Shown here piece after piece: positions 7,844-16,131 of a stretch of 39,998 nucleotides of DNA. Below the pieces are notes generated by a model. The model was not told the origin of the DNA. It searched no databases and saw only the letters and a program-made list of their open reading frames with translations. Position 1 is the first letter of the stretch. The number at the start of each line of letters is the position of its first letter. Made by a program: the position numbers and the translations under genes. Location: positions 1 to 39,998 of the forward strand of contig JBFXDI010000023.1 in NCBI GenBank assembly GCA_050181295.1, written 5' to 3'. The stretch comes from JBFXDI01 sp050181295 (lineage in GTDB: Bacteria; Pseudomonadota; Alphaproteobacteria; Rhizobiales; Aestuariivirgaceae).

Positions 7844-10417
7844 TCAGTCGCCCACGACCATCTTTTCGGGAGCGCGGGCTGACGAAGCCCCGTTGGCTTC
7901 CGCGAAACGCACCACCTGCACCGCGCTGAGACCCATGTCGCCGAGTTCCGAAAGGAGCGCCGCCGTGTGCCCGGAATGGCGCGTGCCTGCGAAGACGACG
8001 CCTGCATGGCACTTCGCCACCGTCTCCCGCTCGCCCGCATCCGAAAGCGGCCGCCCGACGTGCACGAGCACCACGTCGTAGGCCTTGCCGAGGGCAGCGA
8101 GCACCTTGTCCATGCGGCTCGACGTCATCGTATCGGTGAGGTCGGCGCCCTCCGCTCCTGCGCCGAGCAGATGCACTTCGCTGGCGGGATCCTTGACGAT
8201 CACGTCGCCGAACTTGGCGCGTCCGGCGAGCAGGTCCCGGAGGCCTGGTCGCGCGGCCTTGCCGACGATGCGGCCGATCCACTCGCTTTCGGCGGCAGCA
8301 TCCACCAGCACGACCTTGCTTTCCTGTGCCGCAAGCAGACGCGCAAGCGCCAGCACGGCCGCCGCCCCGTCCACGCCGACGTCGTCGCCCGCAACGAGCG
8401 CAAGGCGACGCACGCCGAGCGTCTGCCGGAGGCTCGTGCACCAGGATATGAGGGGTTTGAGAGAGGAGACGAAGGGTCCGTCCATATGCGCGGCCACCGA
8501 TGCCGCGTCACCATAGGCGGCCGTGCGTGGCACGATGCAGAGGGACGGCATGGGCTGAGCGGCGGCCGGTTCCGTGCGAGGCGGCACCGGGGAAGGCTCG
8601 GCAGCGGTTTTCGCACGTGGCGGCGGCGGAGAAGGCTCCGCTGCTGGCTGTATCCGAGTTTCAGGAGCCTCCTCCTCGGCCACCGTCTCCTCGACAGGCG
8701 CCGTCGGCGCCGCTTCATACGGTTCCTCGACGACCTCCTCCGCCACGGCCTCGTCCGCGGGAGGTTCCATGACCGCCCGGACAGCATCGGCGTCGAACTC
8801 GGCTTGTGGCGCGGCGACTTCCTTGAGCGGCTGCGGACGGAAAAGTGGCATCCGCGGCTCGGCTTGCGGGATCGTCGTGTCCGGCCAGCGCATCATCGGC
8901 GGTACGGGAAACGGCCGGTCCACCGTGCGCAGCGCCCTCCGGCGCCTGAGAGCCTCGCGGCCGAAATCGCCCTGCGCCGGATAGGGCGCGCCGGAACCTC
9001 CCTTCATCACTTCCGCCATGAAGGCGAGCCCGAGACCGATCGTGAAGCCGCCGAGACTGGCAAGCAGGATGATCGGAACGGACTTCGGGAAGGAGGGCTC
9101 GGTCGGAGGATCGGCGCGCGAGATGATGCGCGCGATGCCGGGCTGCGCGAGCACCTCCTGACGCGCGCTCGCGTCGCTGAACTTGTCGAGGAAGGATTCG
9201 AGCAGGTTGCGGTTGGCCGTCGCCTCGCGCTCGAGCGCCCTGAGCTTCACCTCATCGACATTGCTCTCCCCTACCCGGGTCTTGAGCGACGCGAGGCTTT
9301 CGCGCAGCGACGCCTCACGCCCGGCGGCGATCTTCGCCTCCTGCTCCAGCCCGGCCACCACCTTGAGCGCCTCGGAGCGGATCTGGCGATTGAGATCGTC
9401 AAGCTCGCGCTTGGCGGCGATGAGGCGCGGGTGATTGTCGAGATAGGTCGCAGAAAGCTCAGCGACATTCCGCCGAACCAGCACCTGCTGTTCCCTGAGG
9501 CGCTGGATAAGAGGCGAACTCAGGACAGCGGAGGACGAATCGACGGCGCCCGTGCTGGTGAGGACGTCGCGGATCGCCTTGACCTTGGCCTGCGCCTCGG
9601 ATTTCGCGGACTCCGCGAGCGTGATCTGCGTGTTGAGCTCCCCGAGTTCCTGGGAGGAGAGCGTCGCCGTCGGCCCTTTCAGGAGGCCCGACTGGGTCCT
9701 GAAGCTCTCGACCGCGTCCTCGGACTCGATGACCTTCTTGCGCAGCGTCTCGATCTGCTCCGAAAGCCATTCGCGCGCCCGCGCCGTCGTGTCGGACTGC
9801 GCTTCGCGGGTGGAGACGACATAGACCTCTGCGAGCGAATTCGCCACGTCGGCCGCCGTCTGCGGATCGCGCGACGTTCCTTCGATCTCGATCACGCGCG
9901 ACTCGGCGACCTGGTAGGCCTTGACCTTCTGCGAGAAAGCGGTGAGAGCGCGCTGCTCCGGCGTCTGCTTGCGGGGGTCCTCCCTGAGGCCCAGCAGGAT
10001 CATCACGCGCTTAAGCTGCGAAAGACCTTTCGAAAGGGGGTCGAACTCCGGAAGCTTTTCGAGCTGCAGGTCGCCGATGACGCGCTTGGCGAGGTCGCGC
10101 GAGCGCAGGACCTGCACCTGGCTCGCGATATCTCTTTCGTCAAACTGGCGGCGCTCGTTGGTGGTCTGCTGCGATCGGTCGTAGGGCGTCTCCAGGCTCT
10201 CGAGCAGCACCTGCGCATGAGCCGAGTATTCCCGCTCGGCCGTGCGCACGAAGAAGAAGGCGCTGGCGCCGGCCAGGAGCGTGAGAAGCAGGACCATGTA
10301 CTTGCGTCGCCAGATGCCGCGCATGATGTCTCGCGCATCGATGATGCCGCCGGAAGCCGGCCGCTCTCTCGCGCCGGGAAGCTCTCCTGGATGGGTCGTG
10401 TTCACCGGCCTCGCCAT
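7844..10417 (-). CDS. GumC/Wzz-type exopolysaccharide transport protein with degenerate kinase domain
   Basis: An 857-residue inner-membrane polysaccharide co-polymerase. Membrane segment 1 is at about residues 41-57, segment 2 at about 445-470, and a long periplasmic coiled-coil section lies between (for example SEQIETLRKKVIESEDAVE, then the GNVR-like block near 365). After segment 2 comes a Pro/Glu/Ala-rich linker (about 500-650) and a domain of about 190 residues. That domain looks like a BY-kinase: it has a Walker-B-like strand (KVVLVDAA) and a later VVLVHVG strand. At the expected Walker A site it reads GDDVGVDGAAA, with no GK(S/T), and the C-terminus has no tyrosine cluster. It is divergent from the Wza-like gene and upstream of the deacetylase. 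It probably controls chain length and export but lacks kinase activity. Confidence 0.85.
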   Translation of the reverse strand: MARPVNTTHPGELPGARERPASGGIIDARDIMRGIWRRKYMVLLLTLLAGASAFFFVRTAEREYSAHAQVLLESLETPYDRSQQTTNERRQFDERDIASQVQVLRSRDLAKRVIGDLQLEKLPEFDPLSKGLSQLKRVMILLGLREDPRKQTPEQRALTAFSQKVKAYQVAESRVIEIEGTSRDPQTAADVANSLAEVYVVSTREAQSDTTARAREWLSEQIETLRKKVIESEDAVESFRTQSGLLKGPTATLSSQELGELNTQITLAESAKSEAQAKVKAIRDVLTSTGAVDSSSAVLSSPLIQRLREQQVLVRRNVAELSATYLDNHPRLIAAKRELDDLNRQIRSEALKVVAGLEQEAKIAAGREASLRESLASLKTRVGESNVDEVKLRALEREATANRNLLESFLDKFSDASARQEVLAQPGIARIISRADPPTEPSFPKSVPIILLASLGGFTIGLGLAFMAEVMKGGSGAPYPAQGDFGREALRRRRALRTVDRPFPVPPMMRWPDTTIPQAEPRMPLFRPQPLKEVAAPQAEFDADAVRAVMEPPADEAVAEEVVEEPYEAAPTAPVEETVAEEEAPETRIQPAAEPSPPPPRAKTAAEPSPVPPRTEPAAAQPMPSLCIVPRTAAYGDAASVAAHMDGPFVSSLKPLISWCTSLRQTLGVRRLALVAGDDVGVDGAAAVLALARLLAAQESKVVLVDAAAESEWIGRIVGKAARPGLRDLLAGRAKFGDVIVKDPASEVHLLGAGAEGADLTDTMTSSRMDKVLAALGKAYDVVLVHVGRPLSDAGERETVAKCHAGVVFAGTRHSGHTAALLSELGDMGLSAVQVVRFAEANGASSARAPEKMVVGD

Positions 10418-10588
10418 GGACAGGGGTGTTCAGGAACTGGCCGCAGCTTCGTCGCACCATGGTAACTTTTCGATTAACGGCCGGCGCCCGAGGATCAAGT
10501 CCGTTCAAGCGCTTAATCATCCGCTAACCATGCCGCCGCTACTCTCCCACCACTCGTCCAATAGGTCCGGGGATTGCCGCTCGTGGGT
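10418..10588. promoter_or_regulatory. Divergent control region of the exopolysaccharide locus
   Basis: This 171-base gap lies between the divergent GumC-like and Wza-like genes and should carry promoters for both arms. It has two TTAA-containing patches. One is TTAA-N7-CTAA (10513-10527), one mismatch from the alphaproteobacterial CtrA box TTAA-N7-TTAA. The other is GTAAC and ATTAAC separated by a few bases (near 10462-10477). These are visible matches only; no -35/-10 pair was convincing. Confidence 0.35.
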
Positions 10589-11278
10589 ATGCGTTTCGCA
10601 GTTCTGATCGTCTCGCTCCTCGTGCTCTCGGGCTGCGCGCGCACGTGGGACCAGCGGCCGCCGACCGCCGAGCCCGGCGGCGTTTCGCTCATGCGGGACG
10701 GCACCATCGAGGAGGGTCCGGACGCCGTCGCGAGCACGTCCCGCGCCGCGGCGCGCAACCATTCGGGCTTCGTTCCGCCCTTCGGCTCGAGCGGCATCGC
10801 CGCCGCCTATGAGTTCAACAACGGATATCGCATCGGGTCGGGCGACCGCTTGACCATCCGCGTGCTCGGACAGACGGACCTCACTGCGGAATATGTCGTC
10901 GATGGTGCGGGCGCGATCTCCATGCCGCTCGTCAACTCGCTGCCGGTCGCTGGTCTCACAACGCCCGAGGCCGAACGGATGATCGTTGCAAGGCTGCGCA
11001 ACGGCTTCCTCCGCGATCCCAATGTTTCGGTGCAGGTGACGAGCACACGTCCCTTCTACATCCTGGGCGAGGTGAACCAGGCCGGGAGCTATTCGTACCA
11101 GAACGGGATGACGGTGCAGCAGGCGGTCGCCATCGCCAACGGCTATTCGCCGCGCGCCAACCAGGGAAGAGTGCTGCTCACCCGCACGAGCGCCGACGGC
11201 ACCCAGTCGCGCGAGGTGCCGGTCACCACGCAGATCTATCCGGGCGACGTCGTTTACGTGCGCGAGCGCTGGTTCTGA
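10589..11278 (+). CDS. Wza-like outer-membrane polysaccharide export lipoprotein
   Basis: Predicted outer-membrane auxiliary (OPX) protein forming the export channel for the exopolysaccharide. The 229-residue product starts with a lipoprotein signal (MRFAVLIVSLLVLSGC, lipid-modified Cys16). A poly-export domain follows (about 80-150; GYRIGSGDRLTIRVLG is its opening) and then one SLBB domain (about 153-200; FYILGEVNQAGSY). It is short compared with Wza because it has a single SLBB copy and no long C-terminal helix. Start choice is uncertain: TTG at 10574 and GTG at 10583 are in frame upstream and would only lengthen the signal peptide. The next gene starts 21 bases downstream. Confidence 0.9.
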   Translation: MRFAVLIVSLLVLSGCARTWDQRPPTAEPGGVSLMRDGTIEEGPDAVASTSRAAARNHSGFVPPFGSSGIAAAYEFNNGYRIGSGDRLTIRVLGQTDLTAEYVVDGAGAISMPLVNSLPVAGLTTPEAERMIVARLRNGFLRDPNVSVQVTSTRPFYILGEVNQAGSYSYQNGMTVQQAVAIANGYSPRANQGRVLLTRTSADGTQSREVPVTTQIYPGDVVYVRERWF

Positions 11279-11299
11279 TCCCGCCCAGCGGAGCATGCC

Positions 11300-12445
11300 A
11301 TGCACCGGCGGCGGCTGCGCATTCTGCTCATCTTCCGCGCTCCCGTGGGCGGGCTTTTCCGCCACGTCCACGATCTCGCGCGCGGGCTCAGCGGGCTCGG
11401 TCACGAAGTTGGAATCGTTTGCGATTCCCTGACGGGCGGGGAAGCGGCCGAGAGCCGCCTGGCGGAAGCTGAGGCCTATTGCGGGCTTGGCGTCCATCGC
11501 CTGCCGATGCACCGCATGCCGGGACTGGGCGATCTCGCTGCCGCACGGGCCGTGAGGCGCCACTGCGCCGGGCTCAGCCCCGACATCCTGCACGGCCACG
11601 GCGCGAAGGGCGGCGCCTATGCCCGCCTAGCCGCGAGGGGCCTGGGAGCACGCGCCTTCTATACCCCCCACGGCGGGAGCCTTCATTTCGAGTGGAAGTC
11701 GGCTCAAGGCGCCGTGTTCCTCACGACCGAGCGCCTGCTCTTGCCACGCACCGACGGGTTTCTCTTCGTCTGCGAGTTTGAGCGACAGGCCTTTGCGGCC
11801 AAGCTAGGGCTCGGGAAGGTGCCGAGCCTGGTGGCGCACAATGGCTTGTGGCCGGAGGAGTTTTCGGAGGTCCCGATCGGGAGCCGCGCGTCCGATGTGC
11901 TGTTCATCGGCGAGCTTCGCGATCTGAAAGGCGTCGATGTGCTGCTTGATGCCCTGGGACACCTCGACCGGAGCGGAAGGCCCGTCACCGCCACGATCGT
12001 CGGCGGGGGCGCCATGCGGGCGGACTACGAGGCGCAAGCCGCAAGGCTGGGCCTCGCGTCGAAGGTGAATTTCGCAGGCCCTTTGCCGGCACGGCAGGCT
12101 TTCGCCCTCGGGCGCCTTTTCGTGGTGCCGTCGCGCGCCGAGTCGTTCCCTTACGTGATCCTGGAAGCGGTCGCGGCCGGGAAAGCCGTGATCGCAAGCG
12201 ACGTTGGCGGCATCGGGGAAATGCTTCCAGCCGCCAACCTCGTGCCGGCGGGTGATCCGCAGGCGCTCGCACAGGCAATCCGGGCCGGGCTCGATGATCT
12301 CGACTCGCTGCGATCGGCCGAGCTTCGCTCAACTTTCCGTGCGCGCTTCAGCGCTTCGGCAATGGCGGAAGCGGTGCGGGACTTCTACGCGAAAATTCTG
12401 GCGGGCAAAGAGGCGACGACCGATCAGATCGGAGCAGCCCGGTAA
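11300..12445 (+). CDS. Glycosyltransferase family 4 protein
   Basis: A GT-B fold retaining glycosyltransferase of 381 residues, probably adding a sugar to the lipid-linked repeat unit of the exopolysaccharide. The N-terminal acceptor domain has a Gly-rich turn (APVGGLFRHVHDLARGL) and YTPHGGSLHFEW. The C-terminal donor domain carries FIGELRDLKGVDVLLDAL, IVGGGAMR and the family EX7E signature in SRAESFPYVILEAVAAGK. GGAG precedes the ATG by six bases. It is in the same transcription unit as the export lipoprotein. It is the only sugar-adding glycosyltransferase in the locus apart from the initiating enzyme. Donor and acceptor sugars cannot be told from sequence. Confidence 0.9.
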   Translation: MHRRRLRILLIFRAPVGGLFRHVHDLARGLSGLGHEVGIVCDSLTGGEAAESRLAEAEAYCGLGVHRLPMHRMPGLGDLAAARAVRRHCAGLSPDILHGHGAKGGAYARLAARGLGARAFYTPHGGSLHFEWKSAQGAVFLTTERLLLPRTDGFLFVCEFERQAFAAKLGLGKVPSLVAHNGLWPEEFSEVPIGSRASDVLFIGELRDLKGVDVLLDALGHLDRSGRPVTATIVGGGAMRADYEAQAARLGLASKVNFAGPLPARQAFALGRLFVVPSRAESFPYVILEAVAAGKAVIASDVGGIGEMLPAANLVPAGDPQALAQAIRAGLDDLDSLRSAELRSTFRARFSASAMAEAVRDFYAKILAGKEATTDQIGAAR

Positions 12446-12556
12446 TCTTCCCTTAACCTCCACCTCGCACCGTCTTGGCTGCACCACCGTCTAGGCCCAC
12501 GACTTGCTTTGACCAATGCGAATTTAACCATGTCCCAAACTGAAGCAGCATAGGTC

Positions 12557-14119
12557 ATGCGTCACGACAGGCATTGGCAGCAGCGCAATCGGATCACCAA
12601 GGGCGACATATCGGCTCTCGGAACACCGCTGGAACTGGAAGAGCCGACACCGCAAGAAACGATCTCTCCGGCGAGCCCGGCCGCCAGGGCCGAAGCCGTG
12701 CGCCCAAGGCCGCTCGTGTCCCGCGATGTCGTGACCGGAGCCATCCGAGCGATGGAGACGGCACTCATCATGGCCGTCGCGCTTCTCATATGGGCCGCCT
12801 ATGTGAGGGACTTCTCGACCTCTGCCGTGGCGGACTACCTGCCGGTCATCGTGGTCGCCGGGTTTGCGCTGCCCATATTCCTGCAGCTCGGCGGCCTATA
12901 CACGGTTCACGCGCTCATCCGCACCTTCGACCAGATCGCCCGCATCGCGCTTGCCTGGTGCATCGTCTTCGCCGCCATCTTCGCCTTCGTCTTCTTCACG
13001 CAGGCCGGCTCGAGCTATTCGCGCGTCTGGCTCGCGACCTGGTTCGTCGGAGGCATCGCCACGCTCGTCCTGTTCCGCATCGGGGTGTCGCTGCTCGTCC
13101 GGCGCTGGAACGCCAACGGCCAGTTCGACCGCCAGGCGGTGCTGGTCGGCGGCGGGGGACCGGCCGAGGCCGTCATCTCGGCGCTCGAGAACTCCCGCCA
13201 CCGCGATGTCTCGATTGTTGGCATTTTCGACGACCGGACCGACGAGCGCTCGCCGCCGCTGGTCGCCGGGCATCGCAAGCTCGGCACTGTCAGCGATCTC
13301 GTGTCGTTCGCACGCCAGCGTCGGGTCGACCTTCTGGTCGTCACCCTGCCCCTGACGGCCGAAACGCGTCTGCTGCAGCTCCTGAAGAAGCTCTGGGTGC
13401 TGCCGGTCGACATTCGGCTTTCGGCCTACACGCAGAAGCTCCGCTACCGGCCGCGCGCCTATTCCTATATCGGAAACGTCCCCTTCCTCGATATCAGCGA
13501 CAAGCCGCTCTCCGACTGGAACGCGGTGGTGAAGACAATCGAGGACCGCGTCATCGCCGCGCTCGCCCTGGCCGTGCTCTCGCCCGTGATGCTGCTGGTG
13601 GCGCTCGCCATCAAGCTCGACAGCCCCGGACGCGTGCTGTTCAAGCAGCGCCGCTACGGCTTCAACAACGAGCTGATCGAGGTCTACAAGTTCCGCTCCA
13701 TGCATGCCGAGCAGTCCGATGCCGATGCGCGGAAGCTCGTGACGCGCGACGATCCGCGTGTGACGCGCGTCGGCCGCATCATCCGGAAAACCTCGCTCGA
13801 CGAGCTGCCGCAGCTCTTCAACGTGCTGAAGGGCAGCCTGTCGCTCGTGGGCCCGCGCCCGCATGCGACCCACGCCAAGGCCGAGAACCGGCTTTATGAC
13901 GAGGTGGTCGACGGCTACTTCGCCCGCCACAAGGTGAAGCCCGGCATCACGGGCTGGGCGCAGATCAACGGCTGGCGCGGGGAAACCGACACGGAGGAGA
14001 AGATCCACCGGCGGGTGGAGCACGATCTCTTCTATATCGAGAACTGGTCGCTGCTGTTCGATCTCTACATTCTCGCGCGCACGCCGATCGCGCTGTTCAA
14101 GACAGAGCAGGCCTATTGA
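12557..14119 (+). CDS. Undecaprenyl-phosphate sugar-1-phosphate transferase (WcaJ-like)
   Basis: Predicted initiating enzyme that moves a hexose-1-phosphate, probably glucose, from a nucleotide sugar to undecaprenyl phosphate. The 520-residue protein has a hydrophilic N-terminus, four membrane segments in about residues 70-185, a Rossmann-like CoA-binding-type domain (VLVGGGGPAEAVISAL, about 195-300), a membrane hairpin near 335-355 and the catalytic domain to the end. Catalytic landmarks are VLFKQRRYGFNN, VYKFRSMH, LDELPQLFNVLKG and SLVGPRP, followed by KPGITGWAQINGWRG. This matches the WcaJ/polyprenyl glycosylphosphotransferase family. Its stop overlaps the next start by three bases. The 111-base gap upstream (12446-12556) has two TTAACC patches and no clear promoter. 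Confidence 0.92.
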   Translation: MRHDRHWQQRNRITKGDISALGTPLELEEPTPQETISPASPAARAEAVRPRPLVSRDVVTGAIRAMETALIMAVALLIWAAYVRDFSTSAVADYLPVIVVAGFALPIFLQLGGLYTVHALIRTFDQIARIALAWCIVFAAIFAFVFFTQAGSSYSRVWLATWFVGGIATLVLFRIGVSLLVRRWNANGQFDRQAVLVGGGGPAEAVISALENSRHRDVSIVGIFDDRTDERSPPLVAGHRKLGTVSDLVSFARQRRVDLLVVTLPLTAETRLLQLLKKLWVLPVDIRLSAYTQKLRYRPRAYSYIGNVPFLDISDKPLSDWNAVVKTIEDRVIAALALAVLSPVMLLVALAIKLDSPGRVLFKQRRYGFNNELIEVYKFRSMHAEQSDADARKLVTRDDPRVTRVGRIIRKTSLDELPQLFNVLKGSLSLVGPRPHATHAKAENRLYDEVVDGYFARHKVKPGITGWAQINGWRGETDTEEKIHRRVEHDLFYIENWSLLFDLYILARTPIALFKTEQAY

Positions 14120-15435
14120 GCGCTTCTGACACATACAGGAACGAACGCGGCAGCCTTGCCGTGGCTCCGCCGGCGCTCGACGCGCTCCAGCGCGCCGCCC
14201 TGTGGCTCTTCGTGTTCTCCGGCTGGTACGTGGTCGTGGAGCCCGCACCATACGAGTTCCTGTTCCTGGTCGCTCTCCTCCTGCATGTTCCGGCCGGCCT
14301 GAGCATCCACCGCTCGGCATCGCCGTTGGTGCTGTTCCTCATCCTCTTCCTGCTTGGCGGTTTCGCGTCCCTGGTGCCGGTGCTCTACCTGCCGAAGACG
14401 GCGCAGTATTTCCTCGTCTCCTTCTACATGGCGATGGCGAGCATCTTCATCTGCTTCTGCATCACCGCCGATCCTGTCCGCCGCACCATGACCATTCGCA
14501 ACGCCTGGATCTGCGCGGCCGTCGTGGCCTCGATCCTGGGCATGATCGGGTACTTCAAGATCGGAGGGATGGGCGAGGCGTGGGCTCCGAGCTGGCGCGC
14601 CCAGGGCACCTTCAAGGACCCGAACGTGCTCTCGACCTTCCTCGTCCCGCCTGCCGTCTTCCTGATCCATGGCTTCCTGCTCGGCACGCAGCGACACCGG
14701 ATCCTTTCCGGCATCGCTCTGGCGATCATACTGGCAGGCATCTTCCTCGCCTTCTCGCGCGGCGCCTGGTTCAACATCCTCGCCAGCGTGGTCCTGCTGT
14801 TCGGGCTGACTTTCTATCTCGCGCCGACATGGGCGCTGCGAACGCGGCTCGTGCTGATGGCCGCCGTCGGTTTCGTGCTGGCGCTGGCGGCGGTGAGCTT
14901 CGCGCTCCATTTCGAGGCGGTGCGCAGCATCTTCGAGCTCAGGGCGAGCCTCGTTCAGACCTATGACGCCGGCGAATATGGCCGTTTCGGCAACCAGCTC
15001 CGCAGCCTCTCATACCTGGTCGAGTCGCCGAACGGCTTCGGGCCGTTCCAGTTCGCCGCGATGTTCGGCAAGGATCCGCACAACGTCTTCGTCAATGCCT
15101 TCGCGGCCTATGGCTGGCTCGGCGGCTTTTCCTACGTGCTGCTTTGCGTGGCGACGATTGTCGCGGGCCTCAAGGCGGCCTTCATGCGCACACCCTGGCA
15201 AGCCTTTGCCATCGCCGCCGTCTGTCCCATGGTGAGCATGATCTTCCAGGGCATCCAGATTGACACCGACCACTGGCGCCACTTCTATCTGCTCCTGGGC
15301 ATGGTGTGGGGATTGTTCGCGGCCTCCGTCGCGCATGCGCGAACGGCGGAAGCCCGAGGGACCTGGACGGACATCACCGAAGGTGGCGAATCCTCGGGCC
15401 CACGAACAGGAAGAACCCCACAATCATCGCGATGA
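14116..15435 (+). CDS. O-antigen ligase/polymerase family membrane protein
   Basis: A 439-residue polytopic protein with about ten to twelve membrane segments, of the Wzy/WaaL superfamily that polymerises or ligates lipid-linked glycans. Landmarks are the periplasmic loop AQGTFKDPNVLSTFLVPP and the FSRGAWFNILAS block of the Wzy_C domain, then a second loop with YGRFGNQLRSL and KDPHNVFVNAFAAYGWLGG. The start is a TTG that overlaps the TGA of the previous gene (TTGA), which suggests translational coupling. In this locus polymerase is more likely than ligase. The last 20 or so residues (from about 15374) are low-complexity and lie antisense to a small membrane-protein gene, so this tail may carry little function. 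Confidence 0.85.
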   Translation: MSASDTYRNERGSLAVAPPALDALQRAALWLFVFSGWYVVVEPAPYEFLFLVALLLHVPAGLSIHRSASPLVLFLILFLLGGFASLVPVLYLPKTAQYFLVSFYMAMASIFICFCITADPVRRTMTIRNAWICAAVVASILGMIGYFKIGGMGEAWAPSWRAQGTFKDPNVLSTFLVPPAVFLIHGFLLGTQRHRILSGIALAIILAGIFLAFSRGAWFNILASVVLLFGLTFYLAPTWALRTRLVLMAAVGFVLALAAVSFALHFEAVRSIFELRASLVQTYDAGEYGRFGNQLRSLSYLVESPNGFGPFQFAAMFGKDPHNVFVNAFAAYGWLGGFSYVLLCVATIVAGLKAAFMRTPWQAFAIAAVCPMVSMIFQGIQIDTDHWRHFYLLLGMVWGLFAASVAHARTAEARGTWTDITEGGESSGPRTGRTPQSSR

Positions 15436-15547
15436 CGCCGAAGGGGGCGAGCCACAGATCCCTGACATCGATGAGGACCGGCACCAGTGCCCCGATGCCC
15501 AGTCCCAGGCACGCTCCAGCGCCCCAGTCCGTTCCGCGGTACCCCAT
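15374..15547 (-). CDS. Small two-segment membrane protein (57 aa)
   Basis: A 57-residue hydrophobic protein starting MGYRGTDWGAGACLG, with two membrane segments (about 10-25 and 33-50) joined by a short DVRDLW loop and a basic end (GPRIRHLR). I chose this ATG because GGGGAGG lies eight bases before it; upstream in-frame starts (ATG at 15553, GTG at 15580) would add up to 11 residues. Its last 62 bases run antisense to the 3' end of the polymerase/ligase gene. The gene is downstream of tRNA-Pro on the same strand. No family recognised. The strong ribosome site and hydrophobic pattern support a real gene. Confidence 0.55.
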   Translation of the reverse strand: MGYRGTDWGAGACLGLGIGALVPVLIDVRDLWLAPFGVIAMIVGFFLFVGPRIRHLR

Positions 15548-15687
15548 GTCCATGTCCTCCCCGACATGCACACAAGTCACGACTCGGAATCTTTATCCCA
15601 AGGCGGGGAAGGACGAAAGGGCTCTGAGGCCCGACCAAAAGACGGGCCGCTGCCGGCGGAGCTCAGGAGGCTGCGGGAAAACGGAAA

Positions 15688-15764
15688 TGGTCGGAGCGGC
15701 GGGATTCGAACCCACGACCCCTAGTCCCCCAGACTAGTGCGCTACCGGGCTGCGCTACGCTCCG
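15688..15764 (-). tRNA. tRNA-Pro (anticodon GGG)
   Basis: A complete cloverleaf can be drawn on the minus strand. The acceptor arms CGGAGCG and CGCTCCG pair fully. The anticodon stem is CTAGT/ACTAG and the loop CTGGGGG, giving anticodon GGG for the Pro codon CCC. The T arm is GTGGG-TTCGAAT-CCCGC. The 3' CCA is encoded (bases 15688-15690). No integrase or attachment-site duplication was seen beside it. Confidence 0.96.
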
Positions 15765-15774
15765 ACGGGGCCGC

Positions 15775-15802
15775 ATATAACACCTGCAGGCGACGGGTGA
15801 AA
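15775..15802 (-). promoter_or_regulatory. Possible tRNA-Pro promoter
   Basis: On the minus strand TTTCAC (15797-15802) and TTATAT (15775-15780) are separated by 16 bases, and the -10 element lies about ten bases before the mature tRNA 5' end. The -35 match is weak, so this is tentative. Confidence 0.35.
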
Positions 15803-15839
15803 GGGGCGCAAGTCCCTAGGCCCCCGCCGCGGCGCGACA

Positions 15840-15868
15840 TTGACAGATCGCGCTCGTCCGTGCGACGA
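15840..15868 (+). promoter_or_regulatory. Possible promoter of the cbtB operon
   Basis: TTGACA at 15840-15845 is a perfect -35 hexamer just before the riboswitch. The -10 position at a 17-base spacing is GC-rich (GCGACG) and does not match consensus, as is common in alphaproteobacteria. Its place, immediately upstream of the cobalamin riboswitch, is what supports the call. Confidence 0.4.
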
Positions 15869-16077
15869 GAGGCTTCGGTGGTGTCCGGAGAGCAGACGCT
15901 CGATGGGCCTAAGAGGGAACACGGTGCGGACGACCCAACCAGGGTCCAAATCCGTGGCTGCCCCCGCAACTGTGAGCGGATAGGGTCATGCGCCCGGCAA
16001 GCGTCGGGAGGTCACTGGGAAACCGGGAAGACAGCGCACAGCCCAACGACCCGCGAGTCAGGAGACCTGCCGCCGAA
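15866..16077 (+). promoter_or_regulatory. Cobalamin riboswitch (canonical type) upstream of cbtB
   Basis: The leader carries the recognised blocks of the cobalamin riboswitch in order: GGCTTCGGTGG, AGAGGGAAC-ACGGTGCGG, CGACCCAACC with paired GGGTC, GGCTGCCCCCGCAACTGTGAG (the stretch just after 15955), CACTGGGAAACCGGGAAG (the B12 box region, about 16012-16029) and CGAGTCAGGAGACCTGCC near 16054-16072. High adenosylcobalamin should repress the operon. No intrinsic terminator was seen before the cbtB start at 16132, so control is more likely by hiding the ribosome site. The likely regulon is cbtB-cbtA-cobW-cobN-cobO. Confidence 0.92.
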
Positions 16078-16131
16078 ACGGGAACGGAACGGCCGTTCCA
16101 CAACCGAGCATGCACGGAGGGTGTCCCGCTC

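Noticed and set aside
7967..10465. Long plus-strand open frame antisense to the GumC-like gene
   Set aside because: Its translation is rich in Arg, His and Gly without domain features and lies wholly opposite a recognised gene; long antisense frames are expected in GC-rich DNA.
12896..14320. Minus-strand open frame antisense to the sugar transferase gene
   Set aside because: No recognisable protein pattern; the plus strand encodes the conserved transferase motifs.
15628..15648. Hairpin GGCCCG/CGGGCC downstream of tRNA-Pro as terminator
   Set aside because: No T-run follows on the minus strand and it lies 40 bases beyond the tRNA; it may be chance in GC-rich DNA.
15688..15764. tRNA-Pro as an integration site for a genomic island
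   Set aside because: No integrase, no direct repeat of the tRNA end, and no change in composition on either side were seen.
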